Source: JANQMY01 sp965228775
GTDB lineage: Bacteria > Pseudomonadota > Alphaproteobacteria > JANQMY01
Length of the DNA: 64,000 nt
Assembly: GCA_965228775.1 (NCBI GenBank)
Contig: OZ245840.1
Span: forward strand, 744,001 to 808,000
Direction of reading: 5' to 3'
In this document: positions 9,201 to 16,968 of the stretch, one piece after another
How the letters are laid out: every line of letters starts with the position of its first letter
Position numbering within the stretch: the first letter of the stretch is position 1
Notes under the pieces: generated by a model
Told to the model about the DNA's origin: nothing
The model's input: the letters and a program-made list of their open reading frames with translations, nothing else
Databases searched by the model: none
Made by a program: the position numbers and the translations under genes

Positions 9201-9229
9201 GTTATATAAGCGTCATCTCGGCAGGTCAA
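9201..9229 (-). promoter_or_regulatory. Sigma70-type promoter of the str operon
   Basis: On the minus strand TTGACC (9224-9229) is followed by exactly 17 bases and then TATAAC (9201-9206). Both boxes match the sigma70 consensus at five of six positions. Transcription would start near 9194 and give a leader of about 200 bases before rpsL. The remaining part of the 432 bp stretch 8996-9427 holds no gene that I can support; the left-hand 200 bases are the rpsL leader and the right-hand 200 bases are upstream of the divergent beta-propeller gene. Confidence 0.7.
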
Positions 9230-9427
9230 CCGGAAAACGGGCAAAAATGGCGGAATTTTCGGTTAACCGCCAGCTTTTGTGGTGGATCGAAATTGAGGAC
9301 CGATTTTTGTCCCGCCAATTCACAAACAGCAAGCAATTTTTAGATCCGTTAGGCCATTTTCCTCGGATATCCGGCGGCCCTCCCCCATAGTTGATGGCAG
9401 CTCAAACCTCCGAAAGGCAATCCCGTC

Positions 9428-10453
9428 ATGCTCAGGTCACTCATTCTTGTGTCTTGCCTGCTGATTTCTCCCATTTCGACGGGAACCAGCCTGGCCAAGG
9501 ACCTGCTGTGGCAGACCAATGCTGAGGGAGACGACATTCATATCTTTGATATCGAAACGGGCGATTTGGTGGAGCGGCTGGTGGTGGGACCTAATCCCCA
9601 CGGTATAGGCACAGCCGGCGACACGGTTTTCGTCTCTCTCGAAAACAATGGAGGTGCCAACGGCGAACTGCTTTGGATTGATAGCCAATCACGTGAGATC
9701 CAATACCGGCTCGACGTTGGGCCGGAACCTCACGCGCTGGCTGTTACGCCGGACGGCAAATGGGTCTATGTGCCCTGCCGGGACGGGCACTATTGGGTCA
9801 TAGACGCTGACCAAAGAGCCGTGACCGCCCGTATCGAAACCGGTGGCCGGCCCCACAACACCACAGCCCACCCAAACGGCTCACGGGTTTATCTTTCGCC
9901 CATGGGTGCACCGAAACAGGTGACGGTTGTCGATCCGGGCGCGCGCCATTCAATCGTCGGCTTCATTCCATTTTCTGCATCCGTCCGTCCACCAGCGCTC
10001 GCACCAAGTTTGAATCTTTTCTTCCAGCATGTGGACGGCCTTAACGGATTTGAAGTAGCAAATCTTGAGAACAATGCGCTCATCTTCCGCGCCGAACACA
10101 GCGCGGGCCTGGGCATGCCGGTCTGGCCCTCCTCTCTCGGCTTTGCGGGTTTTGGCGGGTTAAGCAGATGTCATGGCTTGGCGGTTCGGCCCGGCGATAA
10201 GGAGATCTGGTCGATCTGCGGCGCCAATGCCACCATTCATGACATTACGAACCCGGACTTTCCCGAAATCGACCACATTGCCCTTCCGAGCAAGGGGTAC
10301 TGGCTAACCCATTCGCCAGACGGAAGATACGTGTTCATTGCGCTGGCCGATGCAGGTCAGGTAGCGATGGTGGAGGCGGAGACACGGGAAATCATCCGCC
10401 TCCTCAACGCCGGGGACTATCCGAAACGAAATCTGGTGTTACCGACACAGTAG
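9428..10453 (+). CDS. Exported YVTN-type beta-propeller protein
   Basis: Protein of 341 residues with a signal peptide (MLRSLILVSCLLISPISTG, likely cut near residue 23, SLAK-D). The rest is made of repeated blades such as PHALAVTPDGKWVYVPCRDG, RPHNTTAHPNGSRVYLSP and WLTHSPDGRYVFIALADAG, the pattern of YVTN/NHL or nitrous-oxide-reductase-like seven-bladed propellers. Such proteins are usually periplasmic and often bind ligands or partner proteins; no catalytic motif is visible, so function is unknown. Two Cys residues occur (CRDG and SRCHG, SICGAN). The stop codon TAG lies inside the palindromic repeat at 10451-10523. Confidence 0.85.
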   Translation: MLRSLILVSCLLISPISTGTSLAKDLLWQTNAEGDDIHIFDIETGDLVERLVVGPNPHGIGTAGDTVFVSLENNGGANGELLWIDSQSREIQYRLDVGPEPHALAVTPDGKWVYVPCRDGHYWVIDADQRAVTARIETGGRPHNTTAHPNGSRVYLSPMGAPKQVTVVDPGARHSIVGFIPFSASVRPPALAPSLNLFFQHVDGLNGFEVANLENNALIFRAEHSAGLGMPVWPSSLGFAGFGGLSRCHGLAVRPGDKEIWSICGANATIHDITNPDFPEIDHIALPSKGYWLTHSPDGRYVFIALADAGQVAMVEAETREIIRLLNAGDYPKRNLVLPTQ

Positions 10454-10523
10454 GGTGCGTTAGCGAAGCGTAACGCACCGGCACCGAACTAATAGGTGGA
10501 TTACGCTGCGCTAATCCACCCTA
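10451..10523. repeat. Double-hairpin palindromic intergenic repeat
   Basis: Two adjacent hairpins with related design: GGTGCGTTA/TAACGCACC (10454-10479) and GGTGGATTA/TAATCCACC (10495-10520). They are nested in an outer inverted repeat TAGGGTG (10451-10457) and CACCCTA (10517-10523). The element fills the gap between two convergent genes and can fold on either strand, so it may also act as a two-way terminator. I recall similar GTGGATTA/GTGCGTTA palindromes scattered in many bacterial genomes, but I have no family name to offer. Confidence 0.7.
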
Positions 10524-10535
10524 CGGCTCCAGCGA

Positions 10536-11555
10536 CTAATCGCGTACCGCGACGATTTTCGCGGCGGGCCGGTTGAGAAGCGTCTCGGTTACCTCATCCC
10601 AAGACACGACCTTCGTATCCACATCGAATGGTTTGAAAAGACCAGAGGTGATCCACTCAACGGCTTCTTCATGCACCGCCGCGCCGTTCACCCGTCCGGT
10701 ATGGAAATGAATGCCGCGCATATACATCTCCCGGATGGGAAACTCCACATCGGCACCGAAGATCCCGCAGCTGGTGCAATTTCCTTCTGCGGCGGTCGAC
10801 CGTATCGCTGTCATCAGCGCCGAAGCGTCCACGGAAACACAGACAGTAATGTCATGGTTGCTCACGCGTGCTGGCCACTGGTCCACCAGTTCGACCGAAG
10901 CCCCCAAACGTTCCGCATTCTTGGCCGCCACAGCGCTCTGCGTGCAAAACGTGACTTTCTCTGCGCCTAGTTGCTTCGCGAACGCGACCGCATAAAGTGG
11001 AATGCTGTCATTGTTACCGACCACGAGCACACGGGAGGGCCTGCCGGCCTGTATATACGGACCGACGGCACGGTAAGCATCCGCCACATTGTCGGTCACG
11101 CTGGTGAACCATTCGGGCGGAAAGCCATCGGGAATCGGCCGCAACATGTTGTCGGCGAATGGCACACGGATGAGATCCGCAAAGGCGCCGCCCCAATCGC
11201 CCGACACGGGCCCAACACCAAACATCGACGTAGGTGGCACATCGCGGCAAACCGAGGATGCGCCGGTGCCGCAGGGTCCGCAATGGCCACAGCTTGGCTG
11301 AAACGCGACGGAAACCCGCTGGCCCGGCTCAATGGTCCGCACTTCGGACCCTGCTTCGACGATGTCGCCCACGAATTCATGACCCAGAATAAAGGGCGGC
11401 GAAAATAGCGTTTCTCCTTTGACGATGGTCCAGTCGAGGTCGCAAGTGGCCACCGCTATGGGACGTATGATGACATCGGTGGGGGCTTCGATTTCGGGAG
11501 CCGCCACGTCGACCCATTTAATCTGATCGGGTCCTTGATATTCGAGAGCTTTCAT
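10536..11555 (-). CDS. Zinc-dependent alcohol dehydrogenase-type oxidoreductase (MDR family)
   Basis: Medium-chain dehydrogenase/reductase, 339 residues from the ATG at 11553-11555 (MKALEYQGPDQIKWVDV). Catalytic-zinc ligands fit the Cys of VATCDLDW and the GHE of ILGHEFVGD. The structural-zinc loop is CGHCGPCGTGASSVC, with four cysteines. A nucleotide-binding segment reads VLVVGNNDSIPLYAVAFAKQ, in which the usual GxGxxG is replaced by GNNDSI, so cofactor binding may be atypical. Substrate unknown. A longer in-frame start exists but would cover the divergent promoter region. The divergent LysR gene and the box at 11614-11626 suggest it is the regulated target. Confidence 0.85.
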   Translation of the reverse strand: MKALEYQGPDQIKWVDVAAPEIEAPTDVIIRPIAVATCDLDWTIVKGETLFSPPFILGHEFVGDIVEAGSEVRTIEPGQRVSVAFQPSCGHCGPCGTGASSVCRDVPPTSMFGVGPVSGDWGGAFADLIRVPFADNMLRPIPDGFPPEWFTSVTDNVADAYRAVGPYIQAGRPSRVLVVGNNDSIPLYAVAFAKQLGAEKVTFCTQSAVAAKNAERLGASVELVDQWPARVSNHDITVCVSVDASALMTAIRSTAAEGNCTSCGIFGADVEFPIREMYMRGIHFHTGRVNGAAVHEEAVEWITSGLFKPFDVDTKVVSWDEVTETLLNRPAAKIVAVRD

Positions 11556-11613
11556 GCCGTTGGATCTAATGCGGCCGGGCGTTGGGAACAAAAGGATCTT
11601 CTTCATGTACCGG

Positions 11614-11626
11614 TGAATGAGATTCA
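11614..11626. promoter_or_regulatory. Candidate LysR-type T-N11-A operator
   Basis: The 13-mer TGAATGAGATTCA is a perfect 5-bp inverted repeat around a 3-base centre and fits the T-N11-A rule of LysR-family regulators. It lies 40 bp before the LysR start and 58 bp before the dehydrogenase start, in the only intergenic space shared by the two divergent genes. Confidence 0.5.
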
Positions 11627-11666
11627 TGCATCTTGCCAAAACAAGGCCGATGCGGATGATTGACCT

Positions 11667-12578
11667 ATGCCGAGACCCAACCAGCTGCCGCCGCTTACCT
11701 GGATCCGCGCGTTTTGCGAGGCCGCGCGCCATGGCAGTTTCAAGAGCGCCGCTGAGGAATTGAGCGTCTCGCCGTCCACCATCAGCCACGAAATCCGCAA
11801 GCTCGAGGAATGGACACAAACACCACTGTTCGACAGAAGCGGCCGTGCGATTACCCTAACCGCCGAAGGGGAAAAACTGCGCGATGCGGTTTTGCCCGCC
11901 TTTGACGGGTTAGCTGCCGCGTTCGACGTGTTTTCGGGTGGAGAACAACGCCCGCTGCGGATTGGGATGTTTCCATTCCTGGCAAGCGAGTTTTTTGTCC
12001 CCCGTCTCGCTCAACTTGAAGAATTGCTGAACGGCCAGACCGTTAAAATCATTTCGACCACACACTTGTCTGACTTGTCGGAGCCAAACCCGTCCGATCG
12101 CCTGGATGCTGTCATTCGATACGGGGAAAGCCCGATGAAAGGCTTTCATTGTACAGAGTTAACCCGGGTGCACATCATGCCTGTGGTCGCGGCGAACACG
12201 GACATTCGCGCATCAGCCAAGAAACCAATGAAACGTATCCGGATGGAAAACGCATTCGAAGGATGGAAGGTTCTGAAAAAGGCCGGCATATCCTTACCGC
12301 CGGCGGGTGACGATGCGATCGTCGTAGACAATTACCTTTCGGGCCTACGCGCGGTGGAACAGGGTCTGGGCATCGGCATCGCTCTATTGCCACTTGCTGC
12401 GTCGTGGATTGCCGATGGCCGACTTGGTCCGTGGTCCGACGATCCCGTCGCCATTCCTGAACGCTATTGGTTTGTCACGGACAAAAACTCACCGCATCGA
12501 AAGACTTTGGACAAGGTTGCTGTCTGGCTAAGCGGCGAGTTCGACATCCAAAGTTCGGCGCTTTTCTCCGGCAGCTGA
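11667..12578 (+). CDS. LysR-family transcriptional regulator (GcvA-like)
   Basis: Regulator of 303 residues. The N-terminal winged helix-turn-helix reads LPPLTWIRAFCEAARHGSFK then SAAEELSVSPSTISHEIRKL, and TPLFDRSGRAITLTAEG closes the wing. The LxxLxxFxAAARHxSF pattern is that of the GcvA-like subgroup. From about residue 90 the periplasmic-binding-like effector domain begins (RIGMFPFLASEFFVPRL), with AVEQGLGIGIALLPL near the end. It is divergent from the zinc dehydrogenase at 10536-11555, the most likely target. The effector is not predictable from the sequence. Confidence 0.93.
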   Translation: MPRPNQLPPLTWIRAFCEAARHGSFKSAAEELSVSPSTISHEIRKLEEWTQTPLFDRSGRAITLTAEGEKLRDAVLPAFDGLAAAFDVFSGGEQRPLRIGMFPFLASEFFVPRLAQLEELLNGQTVKIISTTHLSDLSEPNPSDRLDAVIRYGESPMKGFHCTELTRVHIMPVVAANTDIRASAKKPMKRIRMENAFEGWKVLKKAGISLPPAGDDAIVVDNYLSGLRAVEQGLGIGIALLPLAASWIADGRLGPWSDDPVAIPERYWFVTDKNSPHRKTLDKVAVWLSGEFDIQSSALFSGS

Positions 12579-12585
12579 TACAAAC

Positions 12586-12617
12586 AAAAAGGGCCTGAGA
12601 TGTCTCAGGCCCCTTTC
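12586..12617 (-). terminator. Intrinsic terminator of the rpoBC unit
   Basis: The stem GGGCCTGAG (12591-12599) pairs with CTCAGGCCC (12604-12612) around a 4-base loop, extended by A/T pairs. On the minus strand the hairpin is followed by TTTTTGTTT, 21 bp after the rpoC stop, which is a good Rho-independent terminator. On the plus strand it could also end the convergent LysR transcript, but the T-tract there is short. Confidence 0.85.
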
Positions 12618-12637
12618 TATAATCTGTAAGCGGAAAG

Positions 12638-15600
12638 TTATGCCGCTGATTCAGCCTCTTCGCCGGACGGTTCGGCCGGTGGCGGTGTCTCGACACTCCC
12701 CTCGTCCGGTGCCGGCAGGGCCGCAGCCTCTTCAGCTTTGCGCTCTTCGAGAATTACCTCATCACGTTCCACAGCAACCTGCTTCATGCGGCTTAGCATG
12801 CCACCGGTCCCCGCAGGGATGAGACGGCCCACGATAACATTTTCCTTGAGACCAATGAGCTGATCGGCTTTGCCGTTCACGGCAGCTTCCGTCAGCACGC
12901 GGGTGGTTTCCTGGAACGACGCTGCCGAGATGAACGAACGGGTCTGCAAAGACGCCTTCGTGATACCCAACAGCACCGGCTCGCCGGAAGCCACCTGATG
13001 GCCTTCGCGTTCGGCCTTCTCGTTGATTTCGTCGAACTCGGACTTGTCGACCTGTTCGCCCGTAATCAATGTGGTCTCACCGCCATCGACGATTTCCACC
13101 TTCTGCAGCATTTGACGGACGATCACTTCAATATGTTTGTCGTTGATCTTCACGCCTTGCAGCCGGTACACGTCCTGGATTTCATTGACCAGATAGGCGG
13201 CCAAATCTTCCACGCCGTTAATCGCCAGGATGTCGTGCGGTGCCGGATTACCATCGAGCAAGTATTCCCCTTTCTCGATGAAGTCGCCTTCCTGAACCGT
13301 CAGGTGTTTGCCTTTCGGGATCAGATATTCGACCGGCTCCAGCTCCTCATCCTGCGGACGGATCATGATGCGGCGCTTGTTCTTGTAGTCGCGGCCGAAT
13401 TCCACGATCCCGCTGGCTTCAGCGATGATCGCGTGATCCTTCGGACGCCGCGCTTCGAACAATTCCGCAACACGCGGCAGACCGCCGGTAATGTCTCTGG
13501 TCCGTGCCCCTTCCGTCGGGATACGGGCCAGCACATCGCCGGAGTGAACTTCCGCACCGTCTTCCACGGACAGAATGGCATCCACCGACATGAGGTAGCG
13601 TGCTTCCTTGCCCGTAGAGAGCTTCATGACTTCGCCGTTTTCGTCGACCACAACAAGAGCCGGGCGCAAATCCGCCCCTTTCGGGCTCGCCCGCCAGTCG
13701 ACCACCACTTTGCTCGAAATACCGGTCGCTTCGTCAGCCACTTCTTTGACCGACATGCCTTCGACCATGTCTTCGAACTTCACGGTGCCCGTAAGCTCGG
13801 TGATGATCGGCCTTGTGTACGGGTCCCATTCACCCATACGCTGGCCCCGGGTGACTTCCGCGCCGTCATCGACCCGAAGCCGGGTTCCGTACGCCACCTT
13901 ATTGGAAGCCTGTTCAACCCCGTCCTTGTCAAGGATCAACACTTTCGTGTTGCGGCCCATGACGATGGTCTGCCCCTGGCTGTCCTTCACAACGTTCCGG
14001 TTTTCGATTTTAACCGTTCCGTCATGGCTTGCTTCGATGAAGCTTTCGTCAGCAACCTGAGCCGTACCACCAATGTGGAACGTCCGCATGGTCAGCTGTG
14101 TGCCCGGCTCACCGATGGACTGGGCAGCGATAACACCGACCGCCTCGCCCACGTTTACATCGGTGCCGCGTGCCAGGTCACGGCCATAACATTTGGCGCA
14201 AACACCGGTTTTTGCTTCGCAGGTCAAAACCGACCGAATACGGATCTTTTGAACGCCACATTTGTCGATACGGTCCAGCTTGTCCTCGGAAATCTCATTT
14301 CCGCGAGCAACCAAGATCTCGCCCGTCGATGGATCGACCACATCGTCAGCAGCGGTACGACCCAAGACGCGTTCGCTCAATGGGCTGACCACCTCACCAC
14401 CTTCAATCACGGCTGCAACCGTAATACCACCAGTAGTGCCACAATCTAACTCATTGATGATGCAGTCCTGAGCAACGTCCACCAAACGGCGGGTCAGGTA
14501 GCCAGAGTTCGCCGTCTTCAAGGCGGTATCGGCCAGCCCCTTCCGGGCACCGTGCGTGGAGTTAAAGTACTCCATCACCGTGAGGCCTTCCTTGAAGTTC
14601 GAAATGATCGGGCTCTCGATGATTTCACCGGACGGCTTCGCCATGAGGCCGCGCATCCCCGCGAGCTGCTTCATCTGTGCTGGCGAACCGCGCGCCCCGG
14701 AATGGGACATCATATAGATCGAGTTGACCTCTTTCACGCGGCCGGTTTCGTCATCGACACCGGTCGCCGAGATCTCGTCCATCATCTCGTCAGCGACACT
14801 TTCAGTACACTTCGACCAGGCATCGACCACCTTATTGTACTTCTCACCCTGGGTGATCAGACCGTCGATATACTGCTGCTCGTATTCCTTCACCAGCGCC
14901 TGGGTTTCATCCACCAGATTCGTCTTGGTGTCCGGCACGACCATATCGTCCTTACCGAACGAGATACCGGCACGGCACGCATGGGCGAAGCCAAGCTGCA
15001 TGATGTGGTCGCAGAAGATCACCGTCTCCTTCTGACCGCAGTGACGATAGACAACGTCGATGACGTTACTGATCTCTTTCTTCGTGAGAAGACGATTGAC
15101 CAGATCGAACGGCACGTTCGGATTGCGCGGCAAAAGTTCCGCGAGCAACATCCGGCCAGGTGTTGCATCCACCATCACCTGTATCGAATTGCCTTCTTCG
15201 TCGACCGTGTCGTAACGGGCCTTGATTTTGGCGTGCAAGGTAACGGTTCCCGCTTCCAGCGCGTGCTGAATTTCGCCGGTATTCGCGAACACCGCCCCCT
15301 CGCCTGGCTCATTCTCTTTCTCGATGCTGAGATAGTAGAGACCCAAGACGATATCCTGACTGGGCACAATGATCGGCTTACCATTGGCCGGTGACAGGAT
15401 GTTGTTCGTGGACATCATCAGCACACGGGCTTCCAGCTGAGCTTCCAAGCTCAATGGCACGTGCACGGCCATTTGGTCGCCGTCAAAGTCGGCGTTAAAG
15501 GCGGCACAGACCAGCGGGTGCAGCTGAATGGCTTTACCCTCGATCAAGGTCGGCTCAAAAGCCTGAATGCCCAAACGGTGAAGCGTCGGCGCCCGGTTCA

Positions 15601-16873
15601 GCAACACGGGGTGTTCCCGGATTACTTGGTCCAGAATATCCCACACTTCGGGCCGTTCTTTTTCCACAAGCTTTTTGGCTTGCTTCACCGTACTGGCAAG
15701 CCCTTTCGCGTCCAGCCGTGAGTAGATAAACGGCTTGAACAATTCCAGCGCCATCTTCTTCGGCAGACCGCATTGGTGCAGCTTCAGTTCCGGTCCCACC
15801 ACAATCACGGAGCGGCCGGAATAGTCCACGCGTTTTCCGAGGAGGTTCTGACGGAAGCGGCCCTGCTTACCCTTGAGCATATCGGCAAGGGATTTCAGCG
15901 GGCGCTTATTGGCGCCTGTGATCACCCGGCCCCGGCGGCCATTGTCGAACAAGGCGTCCACGGATTCCTGAAGCATCCGTTTTTCGTTCCGGATGATGAT
16001 GTCCGGCGCGCGCAGCTCAATCAGACGCTTCAAGCGGTTGTTCCGGTTGATCACCCGGCGGTAAAGGTCATTGAGGTCGGATGTGGCGAAACGGCCGCCA
16101 TCCAACGGCACCAGCGGGCGCAGTTCCGGCGGGATCACCGGTACCACCGTCAAGATCATCCATTCCGGACGGTTACCGGACTCGATGAACGCTTCCACCA
16201 GCTTCAAGCGCTTCACCAATTTCTTCGGCTTAAGCTCTGACGTGGTTTCGGCAATCTCTTGGCGGATCGATTCCTTTGCAGCTTCTAGATCGACGCTCAT
16301 GAGCATGTCGCGAATGGCTTCCGCACCAATACCGGCGGTGAAGCTGTCTTCGCCATACTCGTCCTGCGCCTGCATGTATTCTTCTTCATTGAGAAGCTGG
16401 CGCTCTTTCAATGGCGTGAGGCCCGGCTCGATCACCACGAAGTTTTCGAAGTAGAGAATGCGCTCAAGATCCTTCAGCGTCATATCGAGCATCAAGCCAA
16501 TGCGCGACGGCAAGGACTTCATGAACCAGATATGCGCCACGGGGGACGCAAGCTCAATGTGCCCCATCCGGTCCCGGCGCACTTTCGAGAGCGTGACTTC
16601 CACGCCGCATTTCTCGCAGACAATGCCACGATACTTCATGCGCTTGTATTTACCGCACAAGCACTCATAGTCTTTGATCGGACCAAAGATCCGGGCACAG
16701 AACAAACCGTCGCGTTCCGGCTTGAATGTCCGGTAGTTGATCGTTTCCGGCTTTTTGATTTCGCCGTAAGACCAAGAGAGTATCCTTTCCGGGCTCGCCA
16801 GTGAGATCTTGATTTGATCAAACTGTTGGGTTTGTGCGACCGGATTGAAAAGATTCATTACCTCTTGATTCAT
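12638..16873 (-). CDS. rpoC: RNA polymerase subunit beta-prime
   Basis: Catalytic subunit of RNA polymerase, 1,411 residues. The N-terminal zinc ribbon CLCGKYKRMKYRGIVCEKCG is at about residues 70-90, and the active-site Mg-binding motif NADFDGDQM is at about 459-467. The second zinc site is visible as CEAKTGVCAKCYGRDLARG. The C-terminus ends in an acidic, Pro/Ala-rich tail after GGMLSRMKQVAVERDEVILE. An AAGGAGA ribosome site lies about 8 bases before the ATG. It is 95 bp after rpoB and the last gene before the terminator at 12586-12617. Confidence 0.99.
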   Translation of the reverse strand: MNQEVMNLFNPVAQTQQFDQIKISLASPERILSWSYGEIKKPETINYRTFKPERDGLFCARIFGPIKDYECLCGKYKRMKYRGIVCEKCGVEVTLSKVRRDRMGHIELASPVAHIWFMKSLPSRIGLMLDMTLKDLERILYFENFVVIEPGLTPLKERQLLNEEEYMQAQDEYGEDSFTAGIGAEAIRDMLMSVDLEAAKESIRQEIAETTSELKPKKLVKRLKLVEAFIESGNRPEWMILTVVPVIPPELRPLVPLDGGRFATSDLNDLYRRVINRNNRLKRLIELRAPDIIIRNEKRMLQESVDALFDNGRRGRVITGANKRPLKSLADMLKGKQGRFRQNLLGKRVDYSGRSVIVVGPELKLHQCGLPKKMALELFKPFIYSRLDAKGLASTVKQAKKLVEKERPEVWDILDQVIREHPVLLNRAPTLHRLGIQAFEPTLIEGKAIQLHPLVCAAFNADFDGDQMAVHVPLSLEAQLEARVLMMSTNNILSPANGKPIIVPSQDIVLGLYYLSIEKENEPGEGAVFANTGEIQHALEAGTVTLHAKIKARYDTVDEEGNSIQVMVDATPGRMLLAELLPRNPNVPFDLVNRLLTKKEISNVIDVVYRHCGQKETVIFCDHIMQLGFAHACRAGISFGKDDMVVPDTKTNLVDETQALVKEYEQQYIDGLITQGEKYNKVVDAWSKCTESVADEMMDEISATGVDDETGRVKEVNSIYMMSHSGARGSPAQMKQLAGMRGLMAKPSGEIIESPIISNFKEGLTVMEYFNSTHGARKGLADTALKTANSGYLTRRLVDVAQDCIINELDCGTTGGITVAAVIEGGEVVSPLSERVLGRTAADDVVDPSTGEILVARGNEISEDKLDRIDKCGVQKIRIRSVLTCEAKTGVCAKCYGRDLARGTDVNVGEAVGVIAAQSIGEPGTQLTMRTFHIGGTAQVADESFIEASHDGTVKIENRNVVKDSQGQTIVMGRNTKVLILDKDGVEQASNKVAYGTRLRVDDGAEVTRGQRMGEWDPYTRPIITELTGTVKFEDMVEGMSVKEVADEATGISSKVVVDWRASPKGADLRPALVVVDENGEVMKLSTGKEARYLMSVDAILSVEDGAEVHSGDVLARIPTEGARTRDITGGLPRVAELFEARRPKDHAIIAEASGIVEFGRDYKNKRRIMIRPQDEELEPVEYLIPKGKHLTVQEGDFIEKGEYLLDGNPAPHDILAINGVEDLAAYLVNEIQDVYRLQGVKINDKHIEVIVRQMLQKVEIVDGGETTLITGEQVDKSEFDEINEKAEREGHQVASGEPVLLGITKASLQTRSFISAASFQETTRVLTEAAVNGKADQLIGLKENVIVGRLIPAGTGGMLSRMKQVAVERDEVILEERKAEEAAALPAPDEGSVETPPPAEPSGEEAESAA

Positions 16874-16968
16874 AGATCAAGTCTCCTTTGCACGGAGGTC
16901 AACATCACTTTGTGCACCAAGGATGTGACCTCCAATTTCAATTCTATCTGTGGAACGCGGCATCCGTT

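Noticed and set aside
9077..9343. 88-codon plus-strand frame in the rpsL leader and promoter region
   Set aside because: Overlaps the str promoter and leader hairpin on the other strand; translation shows no family resemblance.
12998..14449. Long open frame (483 codons) on the plus strand
   Set aside because: Opposite rpoC, same reason as the frame opposite rpoB.
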